From: Pseudomonadota bacterium
GTDB taxonomy: Bacteria; Myxococcota_A; UBA9160; UBA4427
Assembly (NCBI GenBank): GCA_027295775.1
Contig: JAPUKG010000125.1
Span: 1-32,387 of the forward strand
Length of the DNA: 32,387 nucleotides
Reading direction: 5' to 3'
Shown: positions 1-7,889 of the stretch, in pieces
Numbering within the stretch: position 1 is the stretch's first letter
Layout: the number at the start of each line of letters is the position of its first letter
Made by a program: the position numbers and the translations under genes
The notes under the pieces: generated by a model
Databases searched by the model: none
What the model was told of the DNA's origin: nothing
Seen by the model: only the letters and a program-made list of their open reading frames with translations

Positions 1-2
1 AC

Positions 3-140
3 TACGACAAGGACCACATCATCAAGCGCAGCAAGATGCGGGGTCTGACCGGCGTCGTCTTCAAGAAGCCGGTCGATCCGGCGCGGCTCCGCCAGGTGAT
101 CGTCGAGACCGTGCACGGGACGTCGGACGCTTCGAAGTAG
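3..140 (+). CDS. C-terminal fragment of a response-regulator-like protein
   Basis: This is the last 45 codons of a gene that begins before the window, ending at TAG. The readable peptide contains GVVFKKPVDPARLRQVIVETV. A hydrophobic strand followed by Lys-Lys-Pro and a helix of the form DPARLRQ matches the end of a phosphoacceptor receiver (REC) domain, where the conserved Lys-Pro follows beta-strand 5. The protein stops about 25 residues later, so no C-terminal output domain follows, which would suit a single-domain regulator or an REC-terminated protein. It converges on comF with only two bases between the stop codons. The fragment is short, so the family call is tentative. Confidence 0.5.
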   Translation, partial: YDKDHIIKRSKMRGLTGVVFKKPVDPARLRQVIVETVHGTSDASK

Positions 141-142
141 CG

Positions 143-850
143 TCAGCCCGGGTCCGCTCGGGGGCTTCTTCGGGTCCAGGCGAGGCACACGCCCACGACG
201 CGGCGCGCGCCCGCGCGGCGCAGCTCGCGCGCGGCCTCTGCCAACGTGGCGCCCGTGGTGACCACGTCGTCTACCAGCCAGATGTCGCGGGGTGCGGGTC
301 CCCGCGCGTGAAACGCGCCGGCCACGTTGCGGGCGCGCGCGCGGCGGTCCAGACCCGTCTGGCTCTCGGTGTCGCGCACCCGCGAGAGCGCACGGGGAGC
401 GAACCGGGCCTTTCGGGTGCGCGCGATCTCTCGCGCGATCAACGCGGCCGGGTTGAACGCGCGGGCGCGCAGCTTGCGCGGATGCAGGGGCACCGGCACG
501 ACAAGGTTCGGCGGCGGTCCGGGCGCGCGGCGGGCCACCTCTCGCGCCAGCTCCCGGATTACCGCCCCGGGCCCGGGATCCAGTCCCGCGAGTCCGCGTG
601 GTGGGTACTTGAAGCGCCGGATCCAGCGCTCGGCGTCGCCGGCGAAGGCGACCGCGGCGACGCAGTCCGAGAGCGCTGGCACCGACGGACCTGTCTGGTG
701 GTCCGGGAGCCACGGCAGTCGCTCGCGACAGCGTAAGCACAGCCCGTCATCGGGCCGGCACGTGCTGTCGTCGGCCGGGCGGCGCACGCCGCAGTCGGCG
801 CAGCGAGGAGGGAGCAGGAGATCGAGGAAAGCGGACCAGGGATGGGTCAC
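143..850 (-). CDS. comF: ComF-family phosphoribosyltransferase-like protein
   Basis: A 235-residue protein with the two-part ComF layout. The N-terminal zinc-finger-like segment carries two CxxC pairs (CADC near residue 17 and CLRC near residue 38). The C-terminal type I phosphoribosyltransferase domain has the PRPP-binding loop IWLVDDVVTTGATL near residues 193-206. The conserved RxFNPAALIAREIAR segment typical of ComF is also present. ComF proteins are linked to DNA uptake in naturally competent bacteria, but many carriers are not known to be competent, so the role here is uncertain. It lies 99 bp downstream of gpmI on the same strand and may be the last gene of that operon. Length is normal for the family. 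Confidence 0.9.
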   Translation of the reverse strand: MTHPWSAFLDLLLPPRCADCGVRRPADDSTCRPDDGLCLRCRERLPWLPDHQTGPSVPALSDCVAAVAFAGDAERWIRRFKYPPRGLAGLDPGPGAVIRELAREVARRAPGPPPNLVVPVPLHPRKLRARAFNPAALIAREIARTRKARFAPRALSRVRDTESQTGLDRRARARNVAGAFHARGPAPRDIWLVDDVVTTGATLAEAARELRRAGARRVVGVCLAWTRRSPRADPG

Positions 851-949
851 TGGGCCCTGCGCGGGACCGGGGCTGGCGCGAGTGTACTGTCGATCGCCCG
901 CTTGTCGCGAGGTTCCCGCCCATCGTCCGGACGAAGACCGCGCCCGTGA

Positions 950-2488
950 CTATGCGATCAGCGAGCGGCCCGTCATCTGCTCGGGGAGCGGAAGCCGGAG
1001 CAACTCGAGGATCGTCGGGGCGAGATCCGCGAGGGTTCCGTCGCGGATCTTTCGGCCGCCGGGATCGCGGGTCACCCAGTAGATCGGCACCGGGTTGGTG
1101 GTGTGGGCCGTGTGGGGCTCGCCGGTTTCGGGGTCGGTCATGAGCTCGCAGTTGCCGTGGTCGGCGGTGACCAGGGCCTGGCCGCCCCGCTCGAGCACGG
1201 CGCGCATCACCCGGTCGAGGCAGGCATCGATGGTCTCGACCGCCTTCACCGCAGCGGGCAGGATGCCCGTGTGCCCGACCATGTCCGGGTTGGCGTAGTT
1301 GACCAGGATGAAGTCGTAGCCGCCCTCCTCGATGCGTCCGAGCAGGGTCTCGGTCAGCTGGAAGGCGCTCATCTCCGGCTTGTGATCGTAGGTGTGGACG
1401 TCCCGCGGTGACGGGATGAGGACCCGGTCCTCGCCGGGGAAGGGCTGCTCGAGGCCGCTGTTGAAGAAGAATGTCACGTGGGCATACTTCTCGGTCTCGG
1501 CCATGCGGAGCTGCGACAGGTTGGCCCGGGCCAGGATCTCGCCCAGGATGTCGTGCGGGATCTCTCTCGAGAACGCGACGGGCAGCTGGTACTCCGAGTC
1601 GTACTCGGTCATGCACAGGAAGCCAGCGAGGTCGACCACGCGCTCGCGCTCGAGCTGACCCGCGAAGCGGTCCGGCGCGGCGCCCGTGATCGCGTTGGTG
1701 AGCTCGCGGGCGCGGTCGGCGCGGAAGTTGAAGAAGAAGAGGCCGTCGCCATCCTCGAGCGCGCGCCCGCCCTCGACCACGGTGGGCACCACGAACTCGT
1801 CGCCCTCGTCCCGGGCGTAGGCCTGCTCCACGGCGGCCGCCGCGCTGGGAGCCGCGACGCCCTTTCGCGACACGATGGCGTCGTAGGCCCGCCGGATGCG
1901 GTCCCAGCGGTTGTCCCGGTCCATGGCGTAGTAGCGCCCGATCACCGTCGCCACCCGGCCACCCGCGCGCTCCACGTGGGGGACGAGCTCCTTCACGTAG
2001 CCCAGTCCGGAGCGGGGCGGCGTGTCGCGGCCGTCGAGGAAGGCGTGCACCGCCACCGGGATCTCGCGCTGGCGGCAGACGTCGAGGAGCGCGCATAGGT
2101 GCTCCTGGTGACTGTGCACGCCGCCGTCGGAGACGAGGCCCATCAGATGAACGGTCCCGCCGCTCGCTTCGAGCGCGGCGAGCAGGGCCTGGAACGGGGC
2201 GTTCTGCTCGAGCTCTCCCAGCGCCAGCGCCCTGGAGATCCGGGTCATGTCCTGCTCGATGATGCGGCCCGCCCCCATGGTCATGTGGCCGACCTCGGAG
2301 TTCCCCATCTGACCCGGCGGGAGGCCCACCGCCTCGCCCGAGGTCTCGAGCCGGGCCGTCGGGTAGCGGTTCGCGGCGTCGGCGAAGAAGACGCCGTGGG
2401 CCACCGCGGTGGCGTCGGACGCGCCGCCGTCGCCGATGCCGAAGCCGTCCAGGACGACGAGCATCACCGGCCCGCGCCCCGCGCTCAT
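950..2488 (-). CDS. gpmI: 2,3-bisphosphoglycerate-independent phosphoglycerate mutase
   Basis: A 512-residue GpmI, the usual length, interconverting 3- and 2-phosphoglycerate in glycolysis and gluconeogenesis through a phosphoserine intermediate with two metal ions. Visible signatures are the N-terminal metal site VLDGFGIGD (Asp14), the catalytic serine loop MGNSEVGHM (Ser64), the substrate-loop DGRDTPP, and the C-terminal metal ligands in NYANPDMVGHTG and TADHGNCE. The frame stays open far upstream, but the ATG at 2488 starts the family N-terminus and overlaps the rsfS stop as ATGA, so it is chosen as the start. Cytoplasmic. It is the sixth gene in a tightly coupled leftward operon. Confidence 0.96.
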   Translation of the reverse strand: MSAGRGPVMLVVLDGFGIGDGGASDATAVAHGVFFADAANRYPTARLETSGEAVGLPPGQMGNSEVGHMTMGAGRIIEQDMTRISRALALGELEQNAPFQALLAALEASGGTVHLMGLVSDGGVHSHQEHLCALLDVCRQREIPVAVHAFLDGRDTPPRSGLGYVKELVPHVERAGGRVATVIGRYYAMDRDNRWDRIRRAYDAIVSRKGVAAPSAAAAVEQAYARDEGDEFVVPTVVEGGRALEDGDGLFFFNFRADRARELTNAITGAAPDRFAGQLERERVVDLAGFLCMTEYDSEYQLPVAFSREIPHDILGEILARANLSQLRMAETEKYAHVTFFFNSGLEQPFPGEDRVLIPSPRDVHTYDHKPEMSAFQLTETLLGRIEEGGYDFILVNYANPDMVGHTGILPAAVKAVETIDACLDRVMRAVLERGGQALVTADHGNCELMTDPETGEPHTAHTTNPVPIYWVTRDPGGRKIRDGTLADLAPTILELLRLPLPEQMTGRSLIA

Positions 2489-2871
2489 CGCGCGGACTCC
2501 TGCAGGGATGCCTCGGGTCCCAGCTGGAGGTCCAGCGGCGGCGCGTCGCTCCAGAGGCGCTCCAGGTCGTAGTGCTCGCGCACCTCGGGCTCGAAGACGT
2601 GCACGATCACGTCGCCCAGGTCCAGCAGTACCCAGCGGCCCTCGTCCATGCCCTCGACACCGAGCGGCTTCTCGCCGAGCGCGCGAAGGCGCTCGAGGAT
2701 GCCGTCGGCCACGGCGCGGACCTGGCGGCTCGACCGTCCCGTGACGAGCACGAAGGTGTCCGCGATCGAGCTCACCTCGCGCATGTCGAGGGCGACGGGC
2801 CGCTCGGCCTTGCGCTCGAGGGCCGCGTCCACGATGAGCTGCGCCTTCTCCACGCGGCCCAGCGCGCTCAC
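2485..2871 (-). CDS. rsfS: Ribosomal silencing factor RsfS (DUF143)
   Basis: A 128-residue RsfS/Iojap protein, which binds ribosomal protein L14 on the large subunit and blocks subunit joining when nutrients are short. Recognisable family blocks are VALDMREVSSIADTFVLVTG, the SSRQVRAVADGI helix, EGMDEGRWVLLDLGDVIVHVF and the REHYDLERLWSDAP tail. The start is the GTG at 2871, which overlaps the nadD TGA as GTGA; the ATG of gpmI overlaps its own stop in the same way. The nadD-rsfS pairing is one of the most conserved bacterial neighbourhoods and supports both calls. The C-terminus runs about 20 residues past the core. Confidence 0.95.
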   Translation of the reverse strand: MSALGRVEKAQLIVDAALERKAERPVALDMREVSSIADTFVLVTGRSSRQVRAVADGILERLRALGEKPLGVEGMDEGRWVLLDLGDVIVHVFEPEVREHYDLERLWSDAPPLDLQLGPEASLQESAR

Positions 2872-3557
2872 GGGCGGGCCTCCGCGCGGTCCCGGTAGCA
2901 GCCGCTCTTCTCCACCTCGCGGCGCACCGGCTCGGGCAACCAGTAGCGGGTCGACCGTCCCTCGCGGATCCGCTGGCGAATTCCCGATGCGGAGACGTCG
3001 AGCCCGCGGATCTTGACCGCACGGATCCAGTGGTCCGACACGCGATGTCGCCCCGAGAGCCCGTCCTCGTCGAACTCGATCTCGTCGCGCATGTACTCCG
3101 GAAGCCACGCCGCCAGTCTTCCGTCCCGCTCCGGCGGTCGCGTCATCACCGCGAAATGGGCCAGCGCGAACAGGGCCTTCGGCTCGCGCCAGGTTCCGAT
3201 CTCGCAGAAGGCGTCGTGGCCGATGATGAAGACCGGGACGGCGGGCGCCAGGCGTCGGCGCAGCTCCACCAGCGTGGTCACCGAGTAGGAGGGTCCCTCG
3301 CGCTCGACCTCGATGGGGTCCACCTCGAAGCGAGGGTTCGACGCCACCGCCAGCTTTACCCACTCGAAGCGCTGCTGGGCCGGGGCGATCTCTTCGCCGT
3401 CGCTCTTGTGGGGCGGGCGGGCGCTCGGTACGAAGATCACCCGCTCGAGCCCGAGACACTCGGCCACCTCCTCGGCGGCTCGGAGGTGTCCCAGGTGGAT
3501 CGGGTTGAAGGTCCCGCCGTACACCCCAACCGCGTTTCCCGCGTCAGGCGCGGTCAT
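2868..3557 (-). CDS. nadD: Nicotinate-nucleotide adenylyltransferase
   Basis: A 229-residue NadD, transferring AMP from ATP to nicotinate mononucleotide to make deamido-NAD in NAD synthesis. The nucleotidyltransferase signature GGTFNPIHLGHL (the GTFxPxHxGH motif) sits near residues 14-25. The FVPSARPPHK substrate loop follows. The C-terminal SASGIRQRIREG is the ISSTxIR-type motif that contacts ATP. The ATG at 3557 is chosen because it overlaps the proA stop as ATGA and places the signature at the usual distance from the N-terminus. The frame is open upstream, but that extension is antisense-type noise. Fourth gene of the operon. Confidence 0.96.
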   Translation of the reverse strand: MTAPDAGNAVGVYGGTFNPIHLGHLRAAEEVAECLGLERVIFVPSARPPHKSDGEEIAPAQQRFEWVKLAVASNPRFEVDPIEVEREGPSYSVTTLVELRRRLAPAVPVFIIGHDAFCEIGTWREPKALFALAHFAVMTRPPERDGRLAAWLPEYMRDEIEFDEDGLSGRHRVSDHWIRAVKIRGLDVSASGIRQRIREGRSTRYWLPEPVRREVEKSGCYRDRAEARP

Positions 3558-4810
3558 TCGCCGAGCTGACCGTCCCCGTAGAGCACGAACTTGCGCGTGG
3601 TGAGACCTTCCAGGCCCATGGGCCCGAAGGCGTGCAGCTTCGAGGTCGACACGCCGATCTCGGCGCCCAGACCCAGGCGGAATCCGTCGGAGAAGGCCGT
3701 CGAACAGTTGACGCCGACCACCGAGGAGTGGAGCCGCCGCAGCCACTCCTGGCTGCTCGCGTAGTTGTTTGTCACGATGATGTCGGTGTGCTCGGAGCCG
3801 TAGTCGCGAACGTGCTCGATCGCGGCGTCGAGTCCGTCCACAACGCGCACGGCCACGATCGGCGCCAGGTACTCGGCCACCCAGTCCTCGTCGGACGCCG
3901 GCCTGGTCCCGCCGAACACCTCGCACGTGACCGGGCAGCCGCGAATCTCCACGCCCTCCTCGTGCAACCCCTTGAGGACGTGGGGGAGTGCGGTGTGCGC
4001 GGCCTCTCGGTGACAAAGGATCGTTTCGAGCCCGTTGCACAGGGCCATCTGGCGCAGCTTCGAGTCGATGGCGATCCGGCGGGCCATTTCTGCGTCCGCG
4101 CTGGCGTCGATGTAGACGTGACAGACGCCCTTGTCGTGGGCGATGACCGGGATGCGCGACTCCCGCTGCACCTTCCGGATCAGGCCCGGGCCGCCGCGCG
4201 GAATGATCAGGTCGATGAAGCGGTCCGCCTGCAGCATGACGTCGATGGCGGCGCGGTCCGTGGTGGGGACGACCACAACGGCGTCCTCGGGCAGGCCGAC
4301 GTCATGCGCTGCCGCGCGCAGCTCCTCGCCGAGCGCGCGGTTCGAGTGGATCGCTTCCGATCCGCCGCGCAGGATGACGGCGTTGCCCGCCTTCACGCAC
4401 AGGACCGCGGCGTCCACGGTAACGTTCGGCCGCGACTCGTAGATCATGGCCACGACGCCCAGCGGGATGCGCATACGGCCCACGCGCAGCCCGTTGGGGC
4501 GGACCCGCATCTCGCTGATCTCCCCCACCGGGTCCTCGAGGTGGGCCACGTCGCGGACGCCCTGGATCATGTCGCGCCACTTGCTCTCCGACAGCGCGAG
4601 CCGGTTCACGAGCGGCTTCGACACACCGGCCGCCTCGGCCTCGCGCATGTCGCGGGCGTTGGCCTCGAGGATGGCCTCGCGGCCCGCCTCCAGGCGCTCG
4701 GCCACGCGCTGGAGCCACGCGTTCTTGACCGGCGTGCCGAGCTCGCCCGTGACGCGCGAGGCGGTCCGGGCCCGCTCCGCCAGCTCCAGGATCTGCCGCT
4801 CGAGACTCAT
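3554..4810 (-). CDS. proA: Gamma-glutamyl phosphate reductase
   Basis: A 418-residue ProA, reducing gamma-glutamyl phosphate to glutamate semialdehyde with NADPH in proline synthesis. It belongs to the aldehyde dehydrogenase fold. Visible family blocks include GVVAMIYESRPNVTVDAA, AGNAVILRGGSEAIHSN, LIIPRGGPGLI, the catalytic-cysteine region ALCNGLETILC and the C-terminal STAFSDGFRLGLGAEIGVSTS. Length matches the family. It overlaps proB upstream and nadD downstream by ATGA at each side, which implies translational coupling with its pathway partner ProB, as seen for proBA in many bacteria. Confidence 0.97.
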   Translation of the reverse strand: MSLERQILELAERARTASRVTGELGTPVKNAWLQRVAERLEAGREAILEANARDMREAEAAGVSKPLVNRLALSESKWRDMIQGVRDVAHLEDPVGEISEMRVRPNGLRVGRMRIPLGVVAMIYESRPNVTVDAAVLCVKAGNAVILRGGSEAIHSNRALGEELRAAAHDVGLPEDAVVVVPTTDRAAIDVMLQADRFIDLIIPRGGPGLIRKVQRESRIPVIAHDKGVCHVYIDASADAEMARRIAIDSKLRQMALCNGLETILCHREAAHTALPHVLKGLHEEGVEIRGCPVTCEVFGGTRPASDEDWVAEYLAPIVAVRVVDGLDAAIEHVRDYGSEHTDIIVTNNYASSQEWLRRLHSSVVGVNCSTAFSDGFRLGLGAEIGVSTSKLHAFGPMGLEGLTTRKFVLYGDGQLGE

Positions 4811-5940
4811 CCGCGGGGCTCCACCAGGACGAGATCGTCGCGGTGGATGACCTCGTCGCCGTTCGAATATCCTAGCACCCGCGCGATCTCCCTTGTCGAG
4901 TGCCCCTGGATGCGAGCCACCGCCTCGGCCGGGTACGCGGTCAGCCCGCGCGCCACCTCGCGTCCACCCTCGTCGACGCAGGCCACCGAGTCGCCGATGC
5001 GGAAGCGGCCGCGGACCTCCACGACGCCGGCGGGCAGGAGGCTCCGTCCGCGGGTCGTGAGCGCGCGGACCGCCCCTTCGTCGATCACCAGCTCGCCCCG
5101 CGTGCGCGCGGTGAAGGCCAGCCAGTGCTTGCGACTGGCCATGCGCTCGCCCGGCAGGAAGAGGGTGCCCACGTCGTCTCCGTCGATGACGCGCTCCACG
5201 ATGCCCGCGGTTCGCCCGTTGCAGAGCACGGTGGCCGCTCCCGACTTCGCGGCAGCGCCGGCCGCCTCGAGCTTCGTGATCATGCCGCCGCGACCGAAGG
5301 AGCTGTCGGAGCCCGCCGCCGCCCTGCGGATCTCCGGCGTGATCTTCTCCACGGTCTCGATCAGGGGCGGGATGGGACTTCCGGCCACGGGCTTCGCAAC
5401 GTGGAGACCGTCTACATCCGTCAGGATGATCAGCAGGTCGGCCCCCACCAGGTTGACGATGGTTGCGGACAGGTTGTCGTTGTCCCCGAAGCGGATCTCC
5501 TCGGTCGAGACCGTGTCGTTCTCATTCACCACGGGAACGACGCCCAGCCGCAGGAGCTCGAGCAGCGTGTGCCGCGCGTTCAAGAAGCGCTCGCGCTCCT
5601 CCAGGCCGTCGCGGGTCAGCAGCACCTGGGCCACCTGCCTTCCCAGCTTCCCGAAGCGCCGCTTGTAGAGCTCGACCAATCCGATCTGACCCACCGCGGC
5701 GGCGGCCTGCATCGCCGGGATCGAGCCGCGGAGCTGCTTCCAGCCGAGCTCGCTCGCGCCCACGGCGATCGAGCCCGAGGAGACGATCACCACCTCTCGT
5801 CCCCCGTCCATCAGGGCCGAGACCTGGCGGGCCAGCTGGGTGAACGCGCGCGGGCGCACTCCGCCGCTTCCGATCAGCGTGCTGCTCCCCACCTTGACGA
5901 CCACGCGCCGGACGCGCTTCATGAGCTGGCGCCGGTTCAT
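4807..5940 (-). CDS. proB: Glutamate 5-kinase with C-terminal PUA domain
   Basis: A 377-residue ProB, phosphorylating glutamate to gamma-glutamyl phosphate, the first and usually proline-inhibited step of proline synthesis. The amino-acid-kinase domain begins VVVKVGSSTLI and contains IVSSGSIAVGASEL, VPVVNENDTVS, FGDNDNLSA and the FGRGGMITKLEAA block. The last ~90 residues (from about ELVIDEGAVRAL) form the PUA domain found in most bacterial ProBs. The ATG at 5940 overlaps the obgE stop as ATGA and is preferred over the internal ATG seven codons later. ProB and ProA act in sequence, so their adjacency is functional. Confidence 0.96.
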   Translation of the reverse strand: MNRRQLMKRVRRVVVKVGSSTLIGSGGVRPRAFTQLARQVSALMDGGREVVIVSSGSIAVGASELGWKQLRGSIPAMQAAAAVGQIGLVELYKRRFGKLGRQVAQVLLTRDGLEERERFLNARHTLLELLRLGVVPVVNENDTVSTEEIRFGDNDNLSATIVNLVGADLLIILTDVDGLHVAKPVAGSPIPPLIETVEKITPEIRRAAAGSDSSFGRGGMITKLEAAGAAAKSGAATVLCNGRTAGIVERVIDGDDVGTLFLPGERMASRKHWLAFTARTRGELVIDEGAVRALTTRGRSLLPAGVVEVRGRFRIGDSVACVDEGGREVARGLTAYPAEAVARIQGHSTREIARVLGYSNGDEVIHRDDLVLVEPRG

Positions 5941-6977
5941 GATCCCACCGCGCTCCCGACGGCGTCGAGAGCGGTGACCATCTGGCGCAGCAGCTCGGGT
6001 GCTCCCTCCCCGGTGGCCCCGGACGTCCACACGAGCGCGGCGCAGCGCGAGCGCAGCGCGTCCTCGACCGCCGTCAGGCGACCGCGCTCCGAGACCACAT
6101 CGACCTTGTTGAGCGCCACGATCTCCGTTCGCTCCAGGAGGGCCGGCTGGTAGCGGCCCAGCTCCTTGCGGACGACCTCGTAGTCGGTGATCGGGTCGCG
6201 TCCCTCGAACTCCATGGCGCCGACGTCGAGCAGGTGGACCAGCACGCGGGTCCGCTCGATGTGGCGCAGGAACCGGTCACCGAGGCCGACGCCCTTGCTC
6301 GCGCCCTCGATCAGCCCCGGGATGTCGGCGACGACGAAGCGCCGGTCGTCCAGCTCGGCCACGCCGAGCGAGGGCACCAGGGTGGTGAACGGATAGCTCG
6401 CCACCCGCGGCCGGGCGGCGGAGATGCGACGCAGGAGCGTCGACTTCCCCGCGTTGGGGAGACCGATCAGACCGACGTCCGCCACGAGCTTCAGGGTCAG
6501 GCGAAGGGAGCGGGTCTCGCTCGGCTGCCCCGGCTTGGCGAAGTCGGGCGCCTGGCGCGTCGAGGTGGCGAAGTGGGAGTTGCCCGCACCGCCCCCGCCG
6601 CCCCGGGCCAAGACGAAGCACTGGCCGTCCTCGGACAGGTCGACCAGCGGCTGCTCTCCGCCGGCGCCCTCGTCGAATACCACCGTGCCGACCGGAACGC
6701 GCAGCTCCACGTTGCGCCCGGCCACCCCGTTCTTTCGCGCGCCCTGTCCGCGGGCCCCCGCATCGGCGCGGATCTCGCGGCGGTAGCGGTAGTCGAGCAG
6801 CGTCCTGAGGCCCGGGTCGGCCACCAGCACCACGTCTCCGCCCTTCCCCCCGTCGCCACCGTCCGGCCCGCCCCGGGGCACGAACCTCTCCCGCCGCATG
6901 CTCACGCACCCGTCCCCCCCGCGCCCCGAGGACACGGTGATGCGGACTTCATCCACGAAGGCGTCGGTGGGCTTCAT
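5937..6977 (-). CDS. obgE: Obg-family ribosome-assembly GTPase
   Basis: A 346-residue Obg/CgtA GTPase, needed for large-subunit maturation and stress signalling. The glycine-rich Obg fold occupies residues 1-160 (GRGGDGCVSMRRE, GGPDGGDGGKGGDVV, GGGGGAGN). The GTPase domain follows with P-loop GLPNAGKST at 172-180, switch FTT, DIPGLIEGAS and NKVD. There is no long C-terminal OCT domain; the protein ends soon after the G domain, as in E. coli-like short forms. It is the first gene of the housekeeping operon. In most bacteria rplU and rpmA lie directly upstream; here that position is taken by ~50 bp and then the structured repeat. Confidence 0.97.
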   Translation of the reverse strand: MKPTDAFVDEVRITVSSGRGGDGCVSMRRERFVPRGGPDGGDGGKGGDVVLVADPGLRTLLDYRYRREIRADAGARGQGARKNGVAGRNVELRVPVGTVVFDEGAGGEQPLVDLSEDGQCFVLARGGGGGAGNSHFATSTRQAPDFAKPGQPSETRSLRLTLKLVADVGLIGLPNAGKSTLLRRISAARPRVASYPFTTLVPSLGVAELDDRRFVVADIPGLIEGASKGVGLGDRFLRHIERTRVLVHLLDVGAMEFEGRDPITDYEVVRKELGRYQPALLERTEIVALNKVDVVSERGRLTAVEDALRSRCAALVWTSGATGEGAPELLRQMVTALDAVGSAVGS

Positions 6978-7030
6978 CGCGGCGGAGACATTAGCCCCGA
7001 TGGGGACAGCCTACACCGAGCCGCGCCTCC

Positions 7031-7446
7031 AGCCTTCTGAACTTCGCTCAGCTCACACCAGGCGAAGCCTGGTGTGGCCTCGCTGCGCGGTCGCGTCTGT
7101 GCCCCGAGGTCTAACGACTGCCGTGCACGCTTCCTTGCCGCATCGGGCCGTGCCTGGCCCTACCATGGTCGCCCGTTGCCTCTGTGGCACTGACCCTCGA
7201 CGGAAGGCTGTTTCTTCCTACGGCGCGAAGCGCTTCCTGTAAGGGGGTGGGTGGGGGTCGTCGCGCGGAGGGCCTCAAGGCCCTGACCGGAACCATTCAG
7301 CAACCCCCAGGACCTTTGCAGCACCCCCGATGCCCACCCCCCGAGGCTTGTGGGTCGGCACGGTGCCCAGATCCGCTTCAAGCCACGCTTTGTCACCGGA
7401 TGAGAGGCCCGGAGCGCGACGACCCCCACCCGCCCCCAGGAGGAGA
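7031..7446 (-). repeat. Left copy of a ~415-bp structured intergenic repeat
   Basis: Read on the minus strand, this segment aligns end to end with 31939-32337 at roughly 80% identity or a little more by hand, including a perfect 25-nt match (7279-7303). Together with short flanks it fills the whole gene-free stretch between obgE and the lipoprotein gene at 7465. It begins 19 bp past that gene's stop and ends about 50 bp before the obgE start. Predicted structure on the minus strand: a 24-bp outer stem, an inner pairing (7398-7406 with 7366-7374), an AGGGCC/GGCCCT hairpin at 7269-7284 and a terminal 10-bp hairpin at 7054-7076. I do not recognise the family. Confidence 0.85.
7243..7437 (-). repeat. 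195-bp inner unit with 24-bp near-perfect inverted termini (left copy)
   Basis: The G-rich arm 7243-7266 and the C-rich arm 7414-7437 are complementary at 23 of 24 positions. The arm is built of runs of five, three and five guanines followed by TCGTCGCGC. As RNA this would close a long stem around about 147 nt; as DNA it resembles the terminal inverted repeats of a miniature element. No target-site duplication is visible at the edges, and sequence beyond the termini is also conserved between the two copies, so a simple miniature transposon is not the best explanation. Confidence 0.8.
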
Positions 7447-7464
7447 CCTCGCGTCCTCGCGGAG

Positions 7465-7827
7465 CTAGAGACCAGCCTCTTCCCGCGGGTCGTAGTCGAC
7501 GCGGATGGCCTTGAGTGCGCCCGAGTACTGGTTGCGCGAGAAGACCACGCGGCCCATGCCCCGGTACAGCCAGTCCGTGCGCCGCGTATCGGGGCCCCAG
7601 TAGAAGGGAATCCAGCGCTTGCCGGTCTCATAGGCGACGGCGTGATCCGGATCGCCCAGGACCTCGCGCACCCGGACGTCGCTCATCCCGAGCCGCACCC
7701 GCGAGAGGGGACTGCTCGCCGGGATCGCCGCCGCCTCGTCTCCGGAACGAGGCCCGGATCCGGGGGCACAGCCCACGACCGCGGTGAACGCGGCGGCGAG
7801 AAGCAGCAGCGGGATGCCAGCGGTCAT
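7465..7827 (-). CDS. Small BamE/SmpA-like outer-membrane lipoprotein
   Basis: A 120-residue predicted lipoprotein. The N-terminus has a hydrophobic signal (IPLLLLAAAFTAVVGC) ending in a lipobox with Cys20. The mature part contains RLGMSDVRVREVLGDPD, the pattern of SmpA/OmlA/BamE-type domains, followed by strands including WLYRGMGRVVFS. BamE itself assists beta-barrel assembly in the outer membrane; whether this protein does is unknown. The ATG at 7827 has a GGTGG sequence eight bases upstream; an in-frame GTG at 7839 is the alternative. It is divergent from the ketosynthase gene with about 60 bp between starts, so it may be co-regulated with the pigment locus. It is followed 19 bp later by the structured repeat. 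Confidence 0.7.
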   Translation of the reverse strand: MTAGIPLLLLAAAFTAVVGCAPGSGPRSGDEAAAIPASSPLSRVRLGMSDVRVREVLGDPDHAVAYETGKRWIPFYWGPDTRRTDWLYRGMGRVVFSRNQYSGALKAIRVDYDPREEAGL

Positions 7828-7852
7828 CGGTGAAACCACCGTTCGCCGTCAG

Positions 7853-7883
7853 TATACTCCCGCCCGTCCTGGGCACCGAGGGG
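7853..7883 (+). promoter_or_regulatory. Candidate -10 element and Shine-Dalgarno for the ketosynthase gene
   Basis: TATACT at 7853-7858 matches the -10 consensus at five of six positions and would place transcription start near 7865. GAGGGG at 7878-7883 then sits six bases before a TTG at 7890, which decides the start codon of the ketosynthase. The flanking AGTATACT is palindromic, so the same bases could serve the divergent lipoprotein gene. No convincing -35 is visible in either direction. Confidence 0.45.
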
Positions 7884-7889
7884 AAACGA

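Noticed and set aside
950-3022. A 690-residue version of phosphoglycerate mutase starting at 3022
   Set aside because: The first ~178 residues would overlap rsfS and nadD in another frame and have no similarity to GpmI. The ATG at 2488 fits the family start and the overlap pattern.
7243-7437. Simple miniature transposon (MITE)
   Set aside because: The inverted termini fit, but no target-site duplication is visible and the flanking ~200 bp on one side is conserved together with the unit in both copies.
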